A stretch of 64,000 bases of DNA from Treponema sp. (GTDB taxonomy: Bacteria > Spirochaetota > Spirochaetia > Treponematales > Treponemataceae): positions 124,001 to 188,000 of the forward strand of contig JAGCNW010000019.1 in assembly GCA_017645785.1 (NCBI GenBank), read 5' to 3'. Positions 42,283 to 50,732 of the stretch are shown here, piece by piece; positions within the stretch are counted from its first letter, which is position 1, and the number at the start of each line of letters is the position of its first letter. The notes below the pieces were generated by a model. The model saw only the letters and a list, made by a program, of their open reading frames with translations. It did no database searches and was not told the DNA's origin. The position numbers and the translations under genes are program-made.

Positions 42283-43076
42283 CTTACGCTTCCTCGCTCA
42301 ATCGCGCTTACGGTGAACATCTTGTCGTCAAGAGGCAAGTTGTAGCGGACATTTTTCATTTCAAGCAAAGTGGAGTGGCCGCTCTTTACGTTTTCCATGA
42401 ACATTTTTTGCGTAGTCCAAATGCCGTCGATTTGAATTGTCTCCGAGCAAGTAAGGACGCGGGCAAGTTCGTTTTGCCTGTCGTAGAATTCTCCCTTGAC
42501 GACCTTGTAGTTGTCCTTTCTGTACCAAAGAATTCTTCGCTGCGTTTTTTCGCTCTTGTCTTTGGCGACAGATTCTACTTTCCAACAAGCGTTTCCGTCA
42601 ACGGTGTCTTCGCCCAAAAGGTTGAAGGTGTCTTTTGTAAGGCCGCGGTCTCCCATGTCGGCGTAGGTAAAGTCCGTTCCCATAAAGTCGTCGTCCTTTC
42701 CGCTTCCGGCGATGCGGCGCGTCTTTTTCATCGCGGGCATGAAAAGCCAGCTGTCGCCGTCGGGCTTGGTTCCGTCCGCCTTGTCTGGATAGTCAAACGA
42801 AAGGTAGGCCACGCCTTCCACGTCCTTGGGAACGACAAAGACAACGACGCTTTTCTTTACGTCTCCGTAATCTTTTTCGCGCGTCATAATCTCGCGCGTT
42901 CTTACCGCGCCTTTTTTGCTTTTAAGCGTAAGCGTCGCAGTGTAAGAGCAAGTCTTTCCCTCGTCGACTTCGTCCGCGCGCTTGGCGATGTCGTAGCCGG
43001 TCAAGTTTTGGGCAAAGGCCGCAGAGCCCGCGATTGCAAGGACGGCCGCAGCCGCCACAGTTCTAAATCTTTTCAT
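42279..43076 (-). CDS. LolA-like outer-membrane lipoprotein-sorting protein
   Basis: A 265-aa periplasmic protein with a signal peptide ending SAAFAQ. The mature region (RADEVDEGKTCSYTATLTLKSK, GDSWLFMPAMKKTRRIAGSG, DDFMGTDFTYADMGDR) matches the LolA-like family found beside MMPL/RND permeases. It is expected to carry a lipid from the inner membrane across the periplasm. Start set at 43076 because AGGAGGAATG precedes it. Confidence 0.87.
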   Translation of the reverse strand: MKRFRTVAAAAVLAIAGSAAFAQNLTGYDIAKRADEVDEGKTCSYTATLTLKSKKGAVRTREIMTREKDYGDVKKSVVVFVVPKDVEGVAYLSFDYPDKADGTKPDGDSWLFMPAMKKTRRIAGSGKDDDFMGTDFTYADMGDRGLTKDTFNLLGEDTVDGNACWKVESVAKDKSEKTQRRILWYRKDNYKVVKGEFYDRQNELARVLTCSETIQIDGIWTTQKMFMENVKSGHSTLLEMKNVRYNLPLDDKMFTVSAIERGSVR

Positions 43077-43136
43077 ACATTCCTCCTGTTTATTTGTTTT
43101 CACAACCATGCCGCGCTTGCGCGAAATCCGCTCGAA

Positions 43137-45509
43137 TTAACCGTTTAAGGTCTTGCGTTCGTCGGTACGAGCGGAGAATGGTTTTGTCAAAAGTATAAGC
43201 GCGGGCGTAAGAGTGTAGTCCGCGACCAGCGCCGAAGCCAAACCTATCATCGCCAAAAGGCCGACCCTAAAGAGGCAGCCCATCGGGCTAAATGTGTACA
43301 TAAGGAACATCGCGCACAAAATGAAAGTCGTCATTCCCATCGTCTTTCCGATTTCGCGGAAGGAGGCGGTCACTGACTTTGCGTAGTCTCCCGTAAGTTC
43401 GTAGTGGTACTTTATGTGGTTGATAAAGTGAATCGTGTCGTCAACTGCGATTCCCAAAATCATAGGCATGATTGTCATCGTAAGCATGTCAAGCGAATAG
43501 CCTACATAGCCCATGACGCCGCCAACCACGATTACCGGCGCCAAGTTCGGTATCATTCCAATAAGGCCTGTCTTTACGCTGGAGAAGGCCAAAATCAAAA
43601 GGATTGCGATGACTACAAGCGAGAACGAAAACGACTTTAGCTCGGCGCTTACAAGCTTGTGGTTCATCTCGGCGTATTCGGCAACCTCGCCGACAATGCT
43701 TATCTTTGCGTCCGGGAAAAGCTGGGCCGCTTTTTCTTTTGCGGCGTTTATGTCCTCAACGATGATGTTGGCGTCGTAGCCCAAAAGCTCCACGTGAACG
43801 CGGGTCGTTCCGTAGTCATCGCCTTCTATGTCAAACCAATCGTCAAAGTTGGGAGCGTAGAAGACCAAGTTTTGAGCGACAACCGCGTCGTCGTCGGGAA
43901 CGCTGTAATATTCCTTTTGGTCGCTGTTGAACATTCTGTTTATTTCCTTCATCATTTGGCAGCCGCTTGTGACGCGGGGCTTTGTTCCGGAAATTTTAGT
44001 GAGCTTAAGTTTTCCCAACGCGCTTTCCAACTCTTCCAATTTCTTGAAATTCTCCGCTTCCTTAAAAGCGTCCGGGTCGTCGACGCGAATCATAACGTCG
44101 TAGCTGTAAAGGCTTCCCAAGGGGCCGGAGAGCGTGTCCAAAATGCGCGCGACGTAAGGAATCTTTTTTCCCATCATCTCGATGTAGTCCATGTTGACGG
44201 TGATTCTAAAAAGCGCCGGAACAAGCGCGGCTATTACGGCAAAGGAAAGAATCGCCGTAAGGCCCTTTCGCTTTTCTACAAGCTTTCCAAAGTTTTCAAA
44301 GGCAAGGTCGGCCTTTGTGGCGCCGGTTTTTTGCGCCGCGCCTTCTTGCGCTTTTCCGTCCTTTCCAAAGCTCATCAAAATCGGAATCAATAAAATCACG
44401 TAAAGGTAAACGGCAAAAACGATTGCGGTTGACGCGCCACCCATCCAGCGGATCGGCTCGATTCCCGCGAACAAAAACGAAACGAGCGAAGCCATCGTCG
44501 TTATGACCGTGAATAAAATCGGCCAGCCTGTTTCTTCCACCGCCTTGACGACAGACGCTTGGCGCAGACCCGTCCGCCTAAAGTGCATCCTAAAGGAGTT
44601 TACGTAGTGAACGGAATATCCGACCGAAAGCGCCATTCCCAGCAAAATCGGAAGCGTGACCATGTTTGAGTCGGCGACGATTCCCAAATGCGCGCTAAGG
44701 CCCAAGACCGATCCGATTCCCACAGTCGTTGACAAGAGGGGAACGATTACTCCGCGCAGAGAGCGGACGAAAAGCAAAAGGCAAAGAATCATTACGACAA
44801 AGCCGCTTAAAACGCGGATTTTCGTTTCATGCTCAATAACGTCGTTTTCTTCCATTTCGCTGTAGGACATGCCCATCGGCTTCAACTCGTAGGCGCCGTC
44901 CGCTTTTTGGGCTTCGTCAAGAATGATTTTTTGCGCGTATCGGGCGATTCCTTCGGCGGCGAATTCCATTCCGCCCTCGTAGTTTTCCAAAGAAAGAATG
45001 ACCCATGTTTCCTTAGCGTCGGCGGAAACAAGATTGTCGCAAAGGGACTCGCGGCTAAGGATGAACTGTTTCTTGGCCTCAAGTTCGGCAGGGTCGGAGG
45101 GGATTCCGCTCTCAAACGGATTTTTTATTTCGATGCTGTCTTCCGTTCCAATAGGAATTTCCGCCGTCATGAGCGACGTGACTTCGTCGGCGTAGGGCAC
45201 TTCCTGCTCAAGCCGCTTTCCAAGCCGCTCGATTCCTTGCAAGACTTCCGGCTTAAAAACGTCGTCCGCGCGGACCATAACCATAATCGCGTCGTCGCTT
45301 CCGAAAATCTCCTTGAACTGGTCGGAGTCTACCTTGATTTGCTCCCAATCCTCAAACCATGCTTCGTCGTCGCTTGCCATCTTGAACTTTGGAAGTCCAG
45401 CAAGGCAAAGGACCGACACCGCGAGCAAGGCGGCCAAAATCTGCCACCTAAAGCGCAGCTGCCAGGCCCCGACTTTTTCAAAAAACTTGTTTATGCTAGA
45501 AACTTTCAT
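43137..45509 (-). CDS. RND/MMPL family transporter
   Basis: A 790-aa protein of the HAE-3/MmpL type with 12 membrane helices in two blocks of six: helix 1 (WQILAALLAVSVLCLAG), then a long periplasmic domain, five helices (VVMILCLLLFVRSLRGV onward), a second periplasmic domain, and a final block including MPMILGIAVDDTIHFINHIKYHY with the proton-relay Asp pair. Likely moves lipids or hydrophobic compounds with the LolA-like and outer-membrane proteins encoded downstream. No ribosome site. Its promoter lies under TetR-type operators. Confidence 0.92.
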   Translation of the reverse strand: MKVSSINKFFEKVGAWQLRFRWQILAALLAVSVLCLAGLPKFKMASDDEAWFEDWEQIKVDSDQFKEIFGSDDAIMVMVRADDVFKPEVLQGIERLGKRLEQEVPYADEVTSLMTAEIPIGTEDSIEIKNPFESGIPSDPAELEAKKQFILSRESLCDNLVSADAKETWVILSLENYEGGMEFAAEGIARYAQKIILDEAQKADGAYELKPMGMSYSEMEENDVIEHETKIRVLSGFVVMILCLLLFVRSLRGVIVPLLSTTVGIGSVLGLSAHLGIVADSNMVTLPILLGMALSVGYSVHYVNSFRMHFRRTGLRQASVVKAVEETGWPILFTVITTMASLVSFLFAGIEPIRWMGGASTAIVFAVYLYVILLIPILMSFGKDGKAQEGAAQKTGATKADLAFENFGKLVEKRKGLTAILSFAVIAALVPALFRITVNMDYIEMMGKKIPYVARILDTLSGPLGSLYSYDVMIRVDDPDAFKEAENFKKLEELESALGKLKLTKISGTKPRVTSGCQMMKEINRMFNSDQKEYYSVPDDDAVVAQNLVFYAPNFDDWFDIEGDDYGTTRVHVELLGYDANIIVEDINAAKEKAAQLFPDAKISIVGEVAEYAEMNHKLVSAELKSFSFSLVVIAILLILAFSSVKTGLIGMIPNLAPVIVVGGVMGYVGYSLDMLTMTIMPMILGIAVDDTIHFINHIKYHYELTGDYAKSVTASFREIGKTMGMTTFILCAMFLMYTFSPMGCLFRVGLLAMIGLASALVADYTLTPALILLTKPFSARTDERKTLNG

Positions 45510-45535
45510 AACGAATTTCTGCCCCCCTGATGTAT

Positions 45536-45620
45536 GATAACATTGTTACCAAAAGCGGTAACGATGTTATCATAGTGATAACGCTGTTATCTGTCAATAG
45601 GTTTTGGTAACATTGTTATC
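45536..45620. promoter_or_regulatory. Four TetR-type operators in the tetR-RND intergenic region
   Basis: Four 15-bp palindromes GRTAAC-NNN-GTTAYC: GATAACATTGTTACC (45536-45550), GGTAACGATGTTATC (45557-45571), GATAACGCTGTTATC (45577-45591) and GGTAACATTGTTATC (45606-45620). The first three begin 21 and 20 bases apart, about two helical turns. Their consensus and location point to the adjacent tetR product as the binding protein. Confidence 0.85.
45569..45597 (-). promoter_or_regulatory. RND operon promoter
   Basis: On the minus strand TTGACA (45597-45592), a 17-base spacer (45591-45575) and TATGAT (45574-45569). Operator 3 occupies the spacer and operator 2 overlaps the -10 box, so repression by steric block is expected. 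Confidence 0.8.
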
Positions 45621-45629
45621 TTTTTTTTC

Positions 45630-45658
45630 TTGACATTTTTTTGATTTTGGCGCAAACT
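45630..45658 (+). promoter_or_regulatory. tetR promoter
   Basis: TTGACA (45630-45635), 17-base spacer and a poor CAAACT box (45653-45658). The ATG at 45665 starts 6 bases later, so the mRNA would be leaderless. Operator 4 is just upstream of the -35 box, allowing autoregulation. Confidence 0.5.
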
Positions 45659-45664
45659 AATCCT

Positions 45665-46288
45665 ATGGCGGATTCCTCAGTAGAAACGAAAAAAACGCTT
45701 TTGGAAAGCGCTAAAAAAGAATTTCTCCAAAAAGGCTTTGCCGGCGCTTCGCTAAGGACAATTGCCGCCAACGCCGGGGTCACTACGGGCGCCATGTACC
45801 GCCACTTTAAGGACAAAGACGCCTTTTTTTGCGCCCTTGTCGACGACGCGGTTGAGGCGACCAAAAAAGTCGTAATGTTCGCGGACTCCAAGACTCACGC
45901 CGGCTTTGAGTCTCCCCACATGCAGGAACACATCGATTTTGAGAAAAAAATGACCTTTGATTTCTTGGACTATGTGTTCGGAAATTTTGACGCGTTCACT
46001 CTTTTGCTTACAAAAGCCGCTGGAAGCGCCCACGAGCGCTTTCAGGAAAACATTTGCGAGCTATACACAAAAAATTGCGAGGAAACTTTCAAATGGATGC
46101 GAAAGCAGGGTTTCGCCACTAAAAAAGTTTCTTCCATGACCGTTCACTTTATGGCTTCGACGGTCATAAACGCCTTTTGCGACATCATCCTTCACAAAAT
46201 GACAAAGAGGCAGGCCGCGGCCTACATTTCCGACGTGATGGAATTTACCCGCGCCGGTTGGCTTGCTTTGTCTCAATGCAAGATTTAG
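45665..46288 (+). CDS. TetR/AcrR family transcriptional regulator
   Basis: A 207-aa repressor. The N-terminal HTH reads LLESAKKEFLQKGFAGASLRTIAANAGVTTGAMYRHFKDKD in family form (quoted in part: GASLRTIAANAGVTTGAMYR). The C-terminal ligand domain is hydrophobic and helical. The ATG 45665 has no ribosome site but lies at the predicted transcription start; TTG at 45641 is a weaker choice. It faces the RND operon across four 15-bp palindromes, so it most likely represses both. Confidence 0.9.
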   Translation: MADSSVETKKTLLESAKKEFLQKGFAGASLRTIAANAGVTTGAMYRHFKDKDAFFCALVDDAVEATKKVVMFADSKTHAGFESPHMQEHIDFEKKMTFDFLDYVFGNFDAFTLLLTKAAGSAHERFQENICELYTKNCEETFKWMRKQGFATKKVSSMTVHFMASTVINAFCDIILHKMTKRQAAAYISDVMEFTRAGWLALSQCKI

Positions 46289-46316
46289 CGCCGTCCATTT
46301 TTTGTATTTCTTGCAA

Positions 46317-46345
46317 TTGACCTCGCCGCTAATTTTCGCTAAACT
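46317..46345 (+). promoter_or_regulatory. dapL promoter, start codon at transcription start
   Basis: TTGACC (46317-46322), 17-base spacer, TAAACT (46340-46345). The ATG at 46355 is 9 bases after the -10 box and no ribosome site exists. Confidence 0.6.
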
Positions 46346-46354
46346 TTCGTCATT

Positions 46355-47578
46355 ATGATTAAAAGAAACGCAGGTTTTGCCAACTTGACCGCCGGCTATC
46401 TTTTTCCAGAGGTAGCCCGCCGCAGAAAGGAATATCAGTCGCAGAATCCGGCTGCTAAGATTATCAGCTTGGGCATTGGAAACACAACCGAGCCCTTGAC
46501 TCCCCATATCGCAAAAGCCATGAGCGACTACGCGCTTGGACTTGGAACCGCCGCCGGCTATTCCGGCTACGGAGACGAGCAGGGCAACTCCGCCTTGCGC
46601 GAAAAAATCGCCCAAGTATTTTATCCTGGAATGGCCGACGCAAGCGAAGTCTTCATCTCCGACGGAGCCAAGTGCGACATCGCGCGCATCCAAACTCTTT
46701 TTGGAGCCCACACTCCGATCGCAGTCCAAGACCCCAGCTATCCGGTTTACGTTGACGGTTCCGTCATCATCGGAGCGGCCGGCGCCAACAACGGTTCGGG
46801 CTATGCGGGCGTGACATACCTTCCGTGCAATCCAGAGAATAACTTTTTCCCTGATTTGAGCGTGGTAAAGCCCAACACTTTGATTTACTTTTGCTCGCCC
46901 AACAATCCGACGGGCGCCGTCTCGACAAAAGAGGAGTTGCAAAAACTCGTTGACTTCGCGCTTGCAAACGGCTGCGTAATCATTTTTGACGCGGCCTACC
47001 GTGAGTTCATCCGCGACCCTTCGCTCCCCAAAACCATTTACGAAATCCCTGGCGCCAAAAAGTGCGCGATAGAAATCAACTCCTTCTCAAAGCCCGCGGG
47101 CTTTACCGGCGTCCGCTGCGGATGGAGCGTCGTTCCCAACGAGCTTTTGTTTGAGGACGGAACGTCTGTCAACCGCGACTGGAACCGCGTAATGACAACG
47201 CTCTTTAACGGCGCGTCGAACATCGCGCAGGCTGGAGCCCTCGCCGCGGTAAGCGAAGAAGGCCTTAAGGAAATGAAGTCAGTCATCGACTACTACTTGG
47301 ACAACGCGCGCGTGATAAAGAAAGCGGTGGAGGGCGACAACTTCAAGGCCGCCGGCGTGAAAGTTTTCTGGACAGGAAACTCGCCGTACTTGTGGGTTCA
47401 GTTCCCAGGCCTTAAGAGTTGGGACATCTTTGACAGGATTTTAAAGGAGTGCGACGTTGTGACGACTCCGGGCTCGGGCTTTGGACCGGCGGGCGAATCC
47501 TTCATTCGCATTTCCGCCTTTGGCCATCGCGCCGACGTTGAGGAAGCCTGCAAGCGCCTGGCTTCTTGGCGAGTATAA
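46355..47578 (+). CDS. dapL: LL-diaminopimelate aminotransferase
   Basis: A 407-aa fold-I PLP enzyme starting NAGFANLTAGYLFPEVARR, with IGNTTEPLTPHIAKAM, SDGAKCDIARIQ, FCSPNNPTGAV, and the PLP lysine in INSFSKPAGFTG. It converts tetrahydrodipicolinate to LL-diaminopimelate in one step, for lysine and peptidoglycan. Spirochaetes, chlamydiae and plants use this route. Its mRNA appears leaderless and it has a terminator directly after. Confidence 0.95.
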   Translation: MIKRNAGFANLTAGYLFPEVARRRKEYQSQNPAAKIISLGIGNTTEPLTPHIAKAMSDYALGLGTAAGYSGYGDEQGNSALREKIAQVFYPGMADASEVFISDGAKCDIARIQTLFGAHTPIAVQDPSYPVYVDGSVIIGAAGANNGSGYAGVTYLPCNPENNFFPDLSVVKPNTLIYFCSPNNPTGAVSTKEELQKLVDFALANGCVIIFDAAYREFIRDPSLPKTIYEIPGAKKCAIEINSFSKPAGFTGVRCGWSVVPNELLFEDGTSVNRDWNRVMTTLFNGASNIAQAGALAAVSEEGLKEMKSVIDYYLDNARVIKKAVEGDNFKAAGVKVFWTGNSPYLWVQFPGLKSWDIFDRILKECDVVTTPGSGFGPAGESFIRISAFGHRADVEEACKRLASWRV

Positions 47579-47591
47579 AGCGCTAAAAAAA

Positions 47592-47617
47592 AGCCCGCAA
47601 ATCGCGGGCTTTTTTTT
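47592..47617 (+). terminator. Intrinsic terminator after dapL
   Basis: Stem AGCCCGC/GCGGGCT with an AAATC loop, eight A before and seven T after, between convergent genes; likely bidirectional. Confidence 0.88.
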
Positions 47618-47632
47618 GATTGACTTGGCGTG

Positions 47633-48847
47633 TCAAAATGATGTCTTAGCGCCTACGCCCAACTTGAAGTTGAGGGCGGTGTCTCCTGTAAAGTCAAGGA
47701 CTCCGATTTGCGCCATCACTTCAAACTTGGCCGCCGCGCTTAGCGGAAGTTCCGCGTACGGCGTAATGTATACGTTGTAGATCGCGTCGTCTATGGTCTT
47801 TCCTTGGGCGTAGTTGTATAAATTGGTTCCGTTTATTGAAGCGGTGGCCGCGATGCCGAGCGTTATGTCGCCGCGCTTTCCTTCGATGTCGTTCTTGTAA
47901 AAGTTGATCGCCATTCCAAAGGGGTCGTTCAAGTAAAGCAGGTCCCTGACGTTTTTGCCGTCAAGGCTGTAGAGGGTAAGCGCGAAGCGGAATCTCACAA
48001 AGTCGATTCTTGGCTCAAGTATAAAGCGCAATTCGTCGCCTGTGATTTCTCCCATTCCGTTCCCTCTGACCGAAATGTCGTCCAATCCTAACTGGACAAA
48101 AAAGCTGTGGCCAAATTTGGATCCGAACAAGGCGCTGATTCCGCCGTGAAGGGTTATCGTGTCTATGACCAAAACCGCGTCGGTGTTCTTGCTGGAGTTT
48201 TGGAAGGGGGAGCCGACTCCAAGCAAAAAGTCAAGCGAAACGTAACTTGTCACCAAGGCAAAGCGGGCGTCCAAGTTGACAGTCCAGCTGTCGTCCTTGT
48301 CTCTTCCAAAATAAAAGTAGCCGCCTGTGGCGATCGGGGCCTTGTCAAAATTCACTATGTACGAAAGTCCCGCTTCCTTGGCGGTTCGCAAGACAGAGCC
48401 CGAAAGGCTTGTGTATGACTTGCACATTGCGGAACCAATAGGCTCGATTCCAAAGTGGCGCGTCAAGAAAGAGTCGCTTCCAATTTGTTCGTAGGAACCA
48501 AGAAAAAGCGCGAAATAGTTTGTGGCGGTGTAGGCCCTTCTTTGCAATACAAACGAAAGTTCGTTGAGGCGTATGATCGCGTTTGTGTCGTGGTAAATGT
48601 CGTCAAAGCTAAAGTCGGGAGCGGAGACGCCGATCTCTCCTCTAAAAATCGCCCATTCGGCAAGGTTCGCTTGGGCGGCCGCAAAGCCAGCCAATGGAAG
48701 GCTTGTGTCCACGTCAGAGTTATGCAAAGGAGCGAGAATGTTCGCAACAGCGCTTCCGCCAATCGCTCCGCTAAAGGATGGAGCCGCGCTCAAGTATGAC
48801 GAGGCCGCCAAAAGACTTGCGAAAAAGATGATTTTATTAAATTTCAT
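47633..48847 (-). CDS. Outer-membrane or surface beta-barrel-like protein
   Basis: A 404-aa protein with signal peptide MKFNKIIFFASLLAASSYLS and cleavage near SAAPSF. The rest is rich in alternating aromatic/glycine strands (FALFLGSYEQIGSDSF, FKLGVGAKTSF at the end), ending in Phe as barrels do. No family is recognised by me. It stands alone, convergent with dapL, with GGCGG upstream of the start. Likely a spirochaete outer-membrane protein. Confidence 0.7.
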   Translation of the reverse strand: MKFNKIIFFASLLAASSYLSAAPSFSGAIGGSAVANILAPLHNSDVDTSLPLAGFAAAQANLAEWAIFRGEIGVSAPDFSFDDIYHDTNAIIRLNELSFVLQRRAYTATNYFALFLGSYEQIGSDSFLTRHFGIEPIGSAMCKSYTSLSGSVLRTAKEAGLSYIVNFDKAPIATGGYFYFGRDKDDSWTVNLDARFALVTSYVSLDFLLGVGSPFQNSSKNTDAVLVIDTITLHGGISALFGSKFGHSFFVQLGLDDISVRGNGMGEITGDELRFILEPRIDFVRFRFALTLYSLDGKNVRDLLYLNDPFGMAINFYKNDIEGKRGDITLGIAATASINGTNLYNYAQGKTIDDAIYNVYITPYAELPLSAAAKFEVMAQIGVLDFTGDTALNFKLGVGAKTSF

Positions 48848-48914
48848 AAGCCTACCGCCTAAGTTTTTATTTAAAGTTCTTCCCTTAGATTATCGGCGTA
48901 AAAGGCTAAAAAGA

Positions 48915-49439
48915 TTAAAGTTTTTTCCATGCAAGGTCGTAAAGCTTCCATTCGTTTTTGGAGGCCGAGGCTTCGCACAGTTTAAAGGAAGAGGGGAAGT
49001 AAAAAGGCTCCGGCTCGCGTTCTTGTTTTTCTGCGGAACCGTCGCCGCGCGGAAAGCTTTTTGACAGGTCAAAAACTTTTTCCAAACTAAAATCTTTTGC
49101 CAGCGAATATGGAATGGCAAAAGGAATTGGCGCCCATAAAATTCTTGCGGGCGTAGTTATCTTGGCCCAAAAGCAAGTTGGCAAGGCGGCGGCCGCCATT
49201 TCATCCGGCGCGAATATCTCAAACTTTTCTATTGATAAAAACTCTTCTTTTTCAAAAGCGTCTGGCAGGACGCAAAGAAGGGGGCGCAAAAAAATCGGCC
49301 GGTCCTTTGTCACAGGCTGGCGGACAAGGCCTGTTTTTTTGTCAAGCGACAAGGGGCCGCCGGGTCCTAGGAAGCCGTTTGCCGCCTTGACTAGCTTTAG
49401 TTCTTGCGAAGGATTGAGCTTTATCGCGTAAAAATTCAT
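48915..49439 (-). CDS. Hypothetical cytoplasmic protein
   Basis: A 174-aa protein, MNFYAIKLNPSQELKLVKAANGF, no signal peptide or membrane helix. It contains ALPTCFWAKITTPARILWAPIPFAIPYSL and a C-terminal LYDLAWKKL. I do not recognise a domain. The start is 1 base after the metallo-hydrolase stop, so it is the last gene of a pentapeptide/hydrolase/hypothetical operon. Confidence 0.6.
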   Translation of the reverse strand: MNFYAIKLNPSQELKLVKAANGFLGPGGPLSLDKKTGLVRQPVTKDRPIFLRPLLCVLPDAFEKEEFLSIEKFEIFAPDEMAAAALPTCFWAKITTPARILWAPIPFAIPYSLAKDFSLEKVFDLSKSFPRGDGSAEKQEREPEPFYFPSSFKLCEASASKNEWKLYDLAWKKL

Positions 49440-49440
49440 T

Positions 49441-50007
49441 TTAGGCTATCGAAAGTTTTGGGTTGAATTCGCGCTCGACGCCGACGGTGCTCGGCGGCCC
49501 GTGTCCCGGCATTATGACCGTGTCGTCGGTTTGCGAAAGGATTTTTTGCTTGATGTTTTTTACCAAAGTTCTTTCCGAAAACTTTGAGTTTGTGCTTCCG
49601 ATTCGGCAGGCGCTGAGGGAGTCTCCGGTAAAGAGAACGTTCCCCACTTTGTAAACCATGGAATCGTTTGTGTGGCCCGGAAGCGAAAAGTATTCAACGT
49701 CAAGGCCCGCCACTTGGACAACGCCGTCGTCTTTAAGAACGTTTGTGTCGTTTCCGGCAACTTCCCAGTCGGCGGCGTAAACTTGCGGATTGTAGATTTT
49801 TCGCAAGGTTGCGAGGCCGGCTACATGGCTTCCGTGGTTGTGCGAAATCAAGACTCCCGCCAGCTTGTAGCCGCCGGTTTCGATGTGGGTGATGATTTCT
49901 GTCGTGATTTGGCCAGGGTCGATAATGAGGGCTTCGCGCGACTTTTCGTTTACGATTACGTAGCAGTTTGAGAAGCCTTCCAAGTTCAAGTGAAAGTAAA
50001 GTTTCAT
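49441..50007 (-). CDS. Metallo-beta-lactamase fold hydrolase with altered metal motif
   Basis: A 188-aa protein of the glyoxalase II-like type: N-terminal NCYVIV and LIIDPGQ, then SHNHGSHVAG where the family has THxHxDH, so the catalytic/second-metal Asp is Ser. The remaining ligands are present: HTNDSM, TGDSL and MPGHGPPS. It may hold one metal only or have lost hydrolase activity. It lies between a pentapeptide protein gene and a hypothetical gene on the same strand. Confidence 0.85.
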   Translation of the reverse strand: MKLYFHLNLEGFSNCYVIVNEKSREALIIDPGQITTEIITHIETGGYKLAGVLISHNHGSHVAGLATLRKIYNPQVYAADWEVAGNDTNVLKDDGVVQVAGLDVEYFSLPGHTNDSMVYKVGNVLFTGDSLSACRIGSTNSKFSERTLVKNIKQKILSQTDDTVIMPGHGPPSTVGVEREFNPKLSIA

Positions 50008-50014
50008 CCGCGCC

Positions 50015-50662
50015 TCACATCGAGTCCTTTAGGAACATTTCGCTTCCGCGCTCGTCAAAAATCGCCTCGCGAAGGTTGGATGACTTGAACAGAATGTTTT
50101 GCTTTTCGATGTTGAAGAACATCGTGTTCTTTATGTTGCAGTTGCGGAAGGATGTGTCCACGAGCTTGGCTCCGATGAAGCGGGAATTGTACAAGTCCGA
50201 ATCGTCAAATGAAGACTGGTAGGCTTGTACTCCGCTAAAGTTGTCGTGGATCATGTCGCTTCCTGTAAGAAGAATGTGCGAAAAAATGCAGCCGCCAAAA
50301 GAGGTGAACTGCATGTTGCTTTCGAGCATCGCGCAGTCCGAAAAAATCGAGTGGTCAAAGAAGCTCATCCTTGAGCGGAATTTTGTGGAATGGATGTTTA
50401 TGAAGCGGCAGTTTTGGAAGTTGCAGCCGTAAAAGCGCTTGTCGGTAAGGTCAATGTTTTCGAATGTGATGCCGCTTGCGTTGAGGCCCACGATTTTTTG
50501 ACGCTGGCTTATGTAATTGTAAATGTCGTCTTTGATTTTTTGCTGGTCGGGGATATGGTCCAGGCAATAGTTTTCGCCCTCGGCGATTTCGCCGTAATAG
50601 TTGAAGACGGAAAGAGAAGTTTTTTTGCAGCCGTCGGCCAAACACTTGTTCTGCTGGAACAT
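50015..50662 (-). CDS. Pentapeptide-repeat protein with N-terminal Cys/His motif
   Basis: A 215-aa protein. The N-terminus has CLADGC at residues 8-13 and CLDH near 33-36, which could hold zinc. From about residue 65, F/L-centred five-residue repeats run to the end (RFYGCNFQNCRFINIHSTKF, SDLYNSRFIGAKLVDTSF), forming a right-handed square helix. Such proteins may mimic DNA or bind partners. First gene of its unit. Confidence 0.75.
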   Translation of the reverse strand: MFQQNKCLADGCKKTSLSVFNYYGEIAEGENYCLDHIPDQQKIKDDIYNYISQRQKIVGLNASGITFENIDLTDKRFYGCNFQNCRFINIHSTKFRSRMSFFDHSIFSDCAMLESNMQFTSFGGCIFSHILLTGSDMIHDNFSGVQAYQSSFDDSDLYNSRFIGAKLVDTSFRNCNIKNTMFFNIEKQNILFKSSNLREAIFDERGSEMFLKDSM

Positions 50663-50697
50663 TCTTTAATTATAAACCATCTTTGGCCATCGCGCAA

Positions 50698-50726
50698 TAG
50701 ACACGCGCGCGTTTTTTTGCTAGACT
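50698..50726 (+). promoter_or_regulatory. apt promoter, start codon at transcription start
   Basis: TAGACA (50698-50703), 17-base spacer, TAGACT (50721-50726). The ATG at 50733 follows by 6 bases; no ribosome site is present. Confidence 0.55.
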
Positions 50727-50732
50727 AAAATC

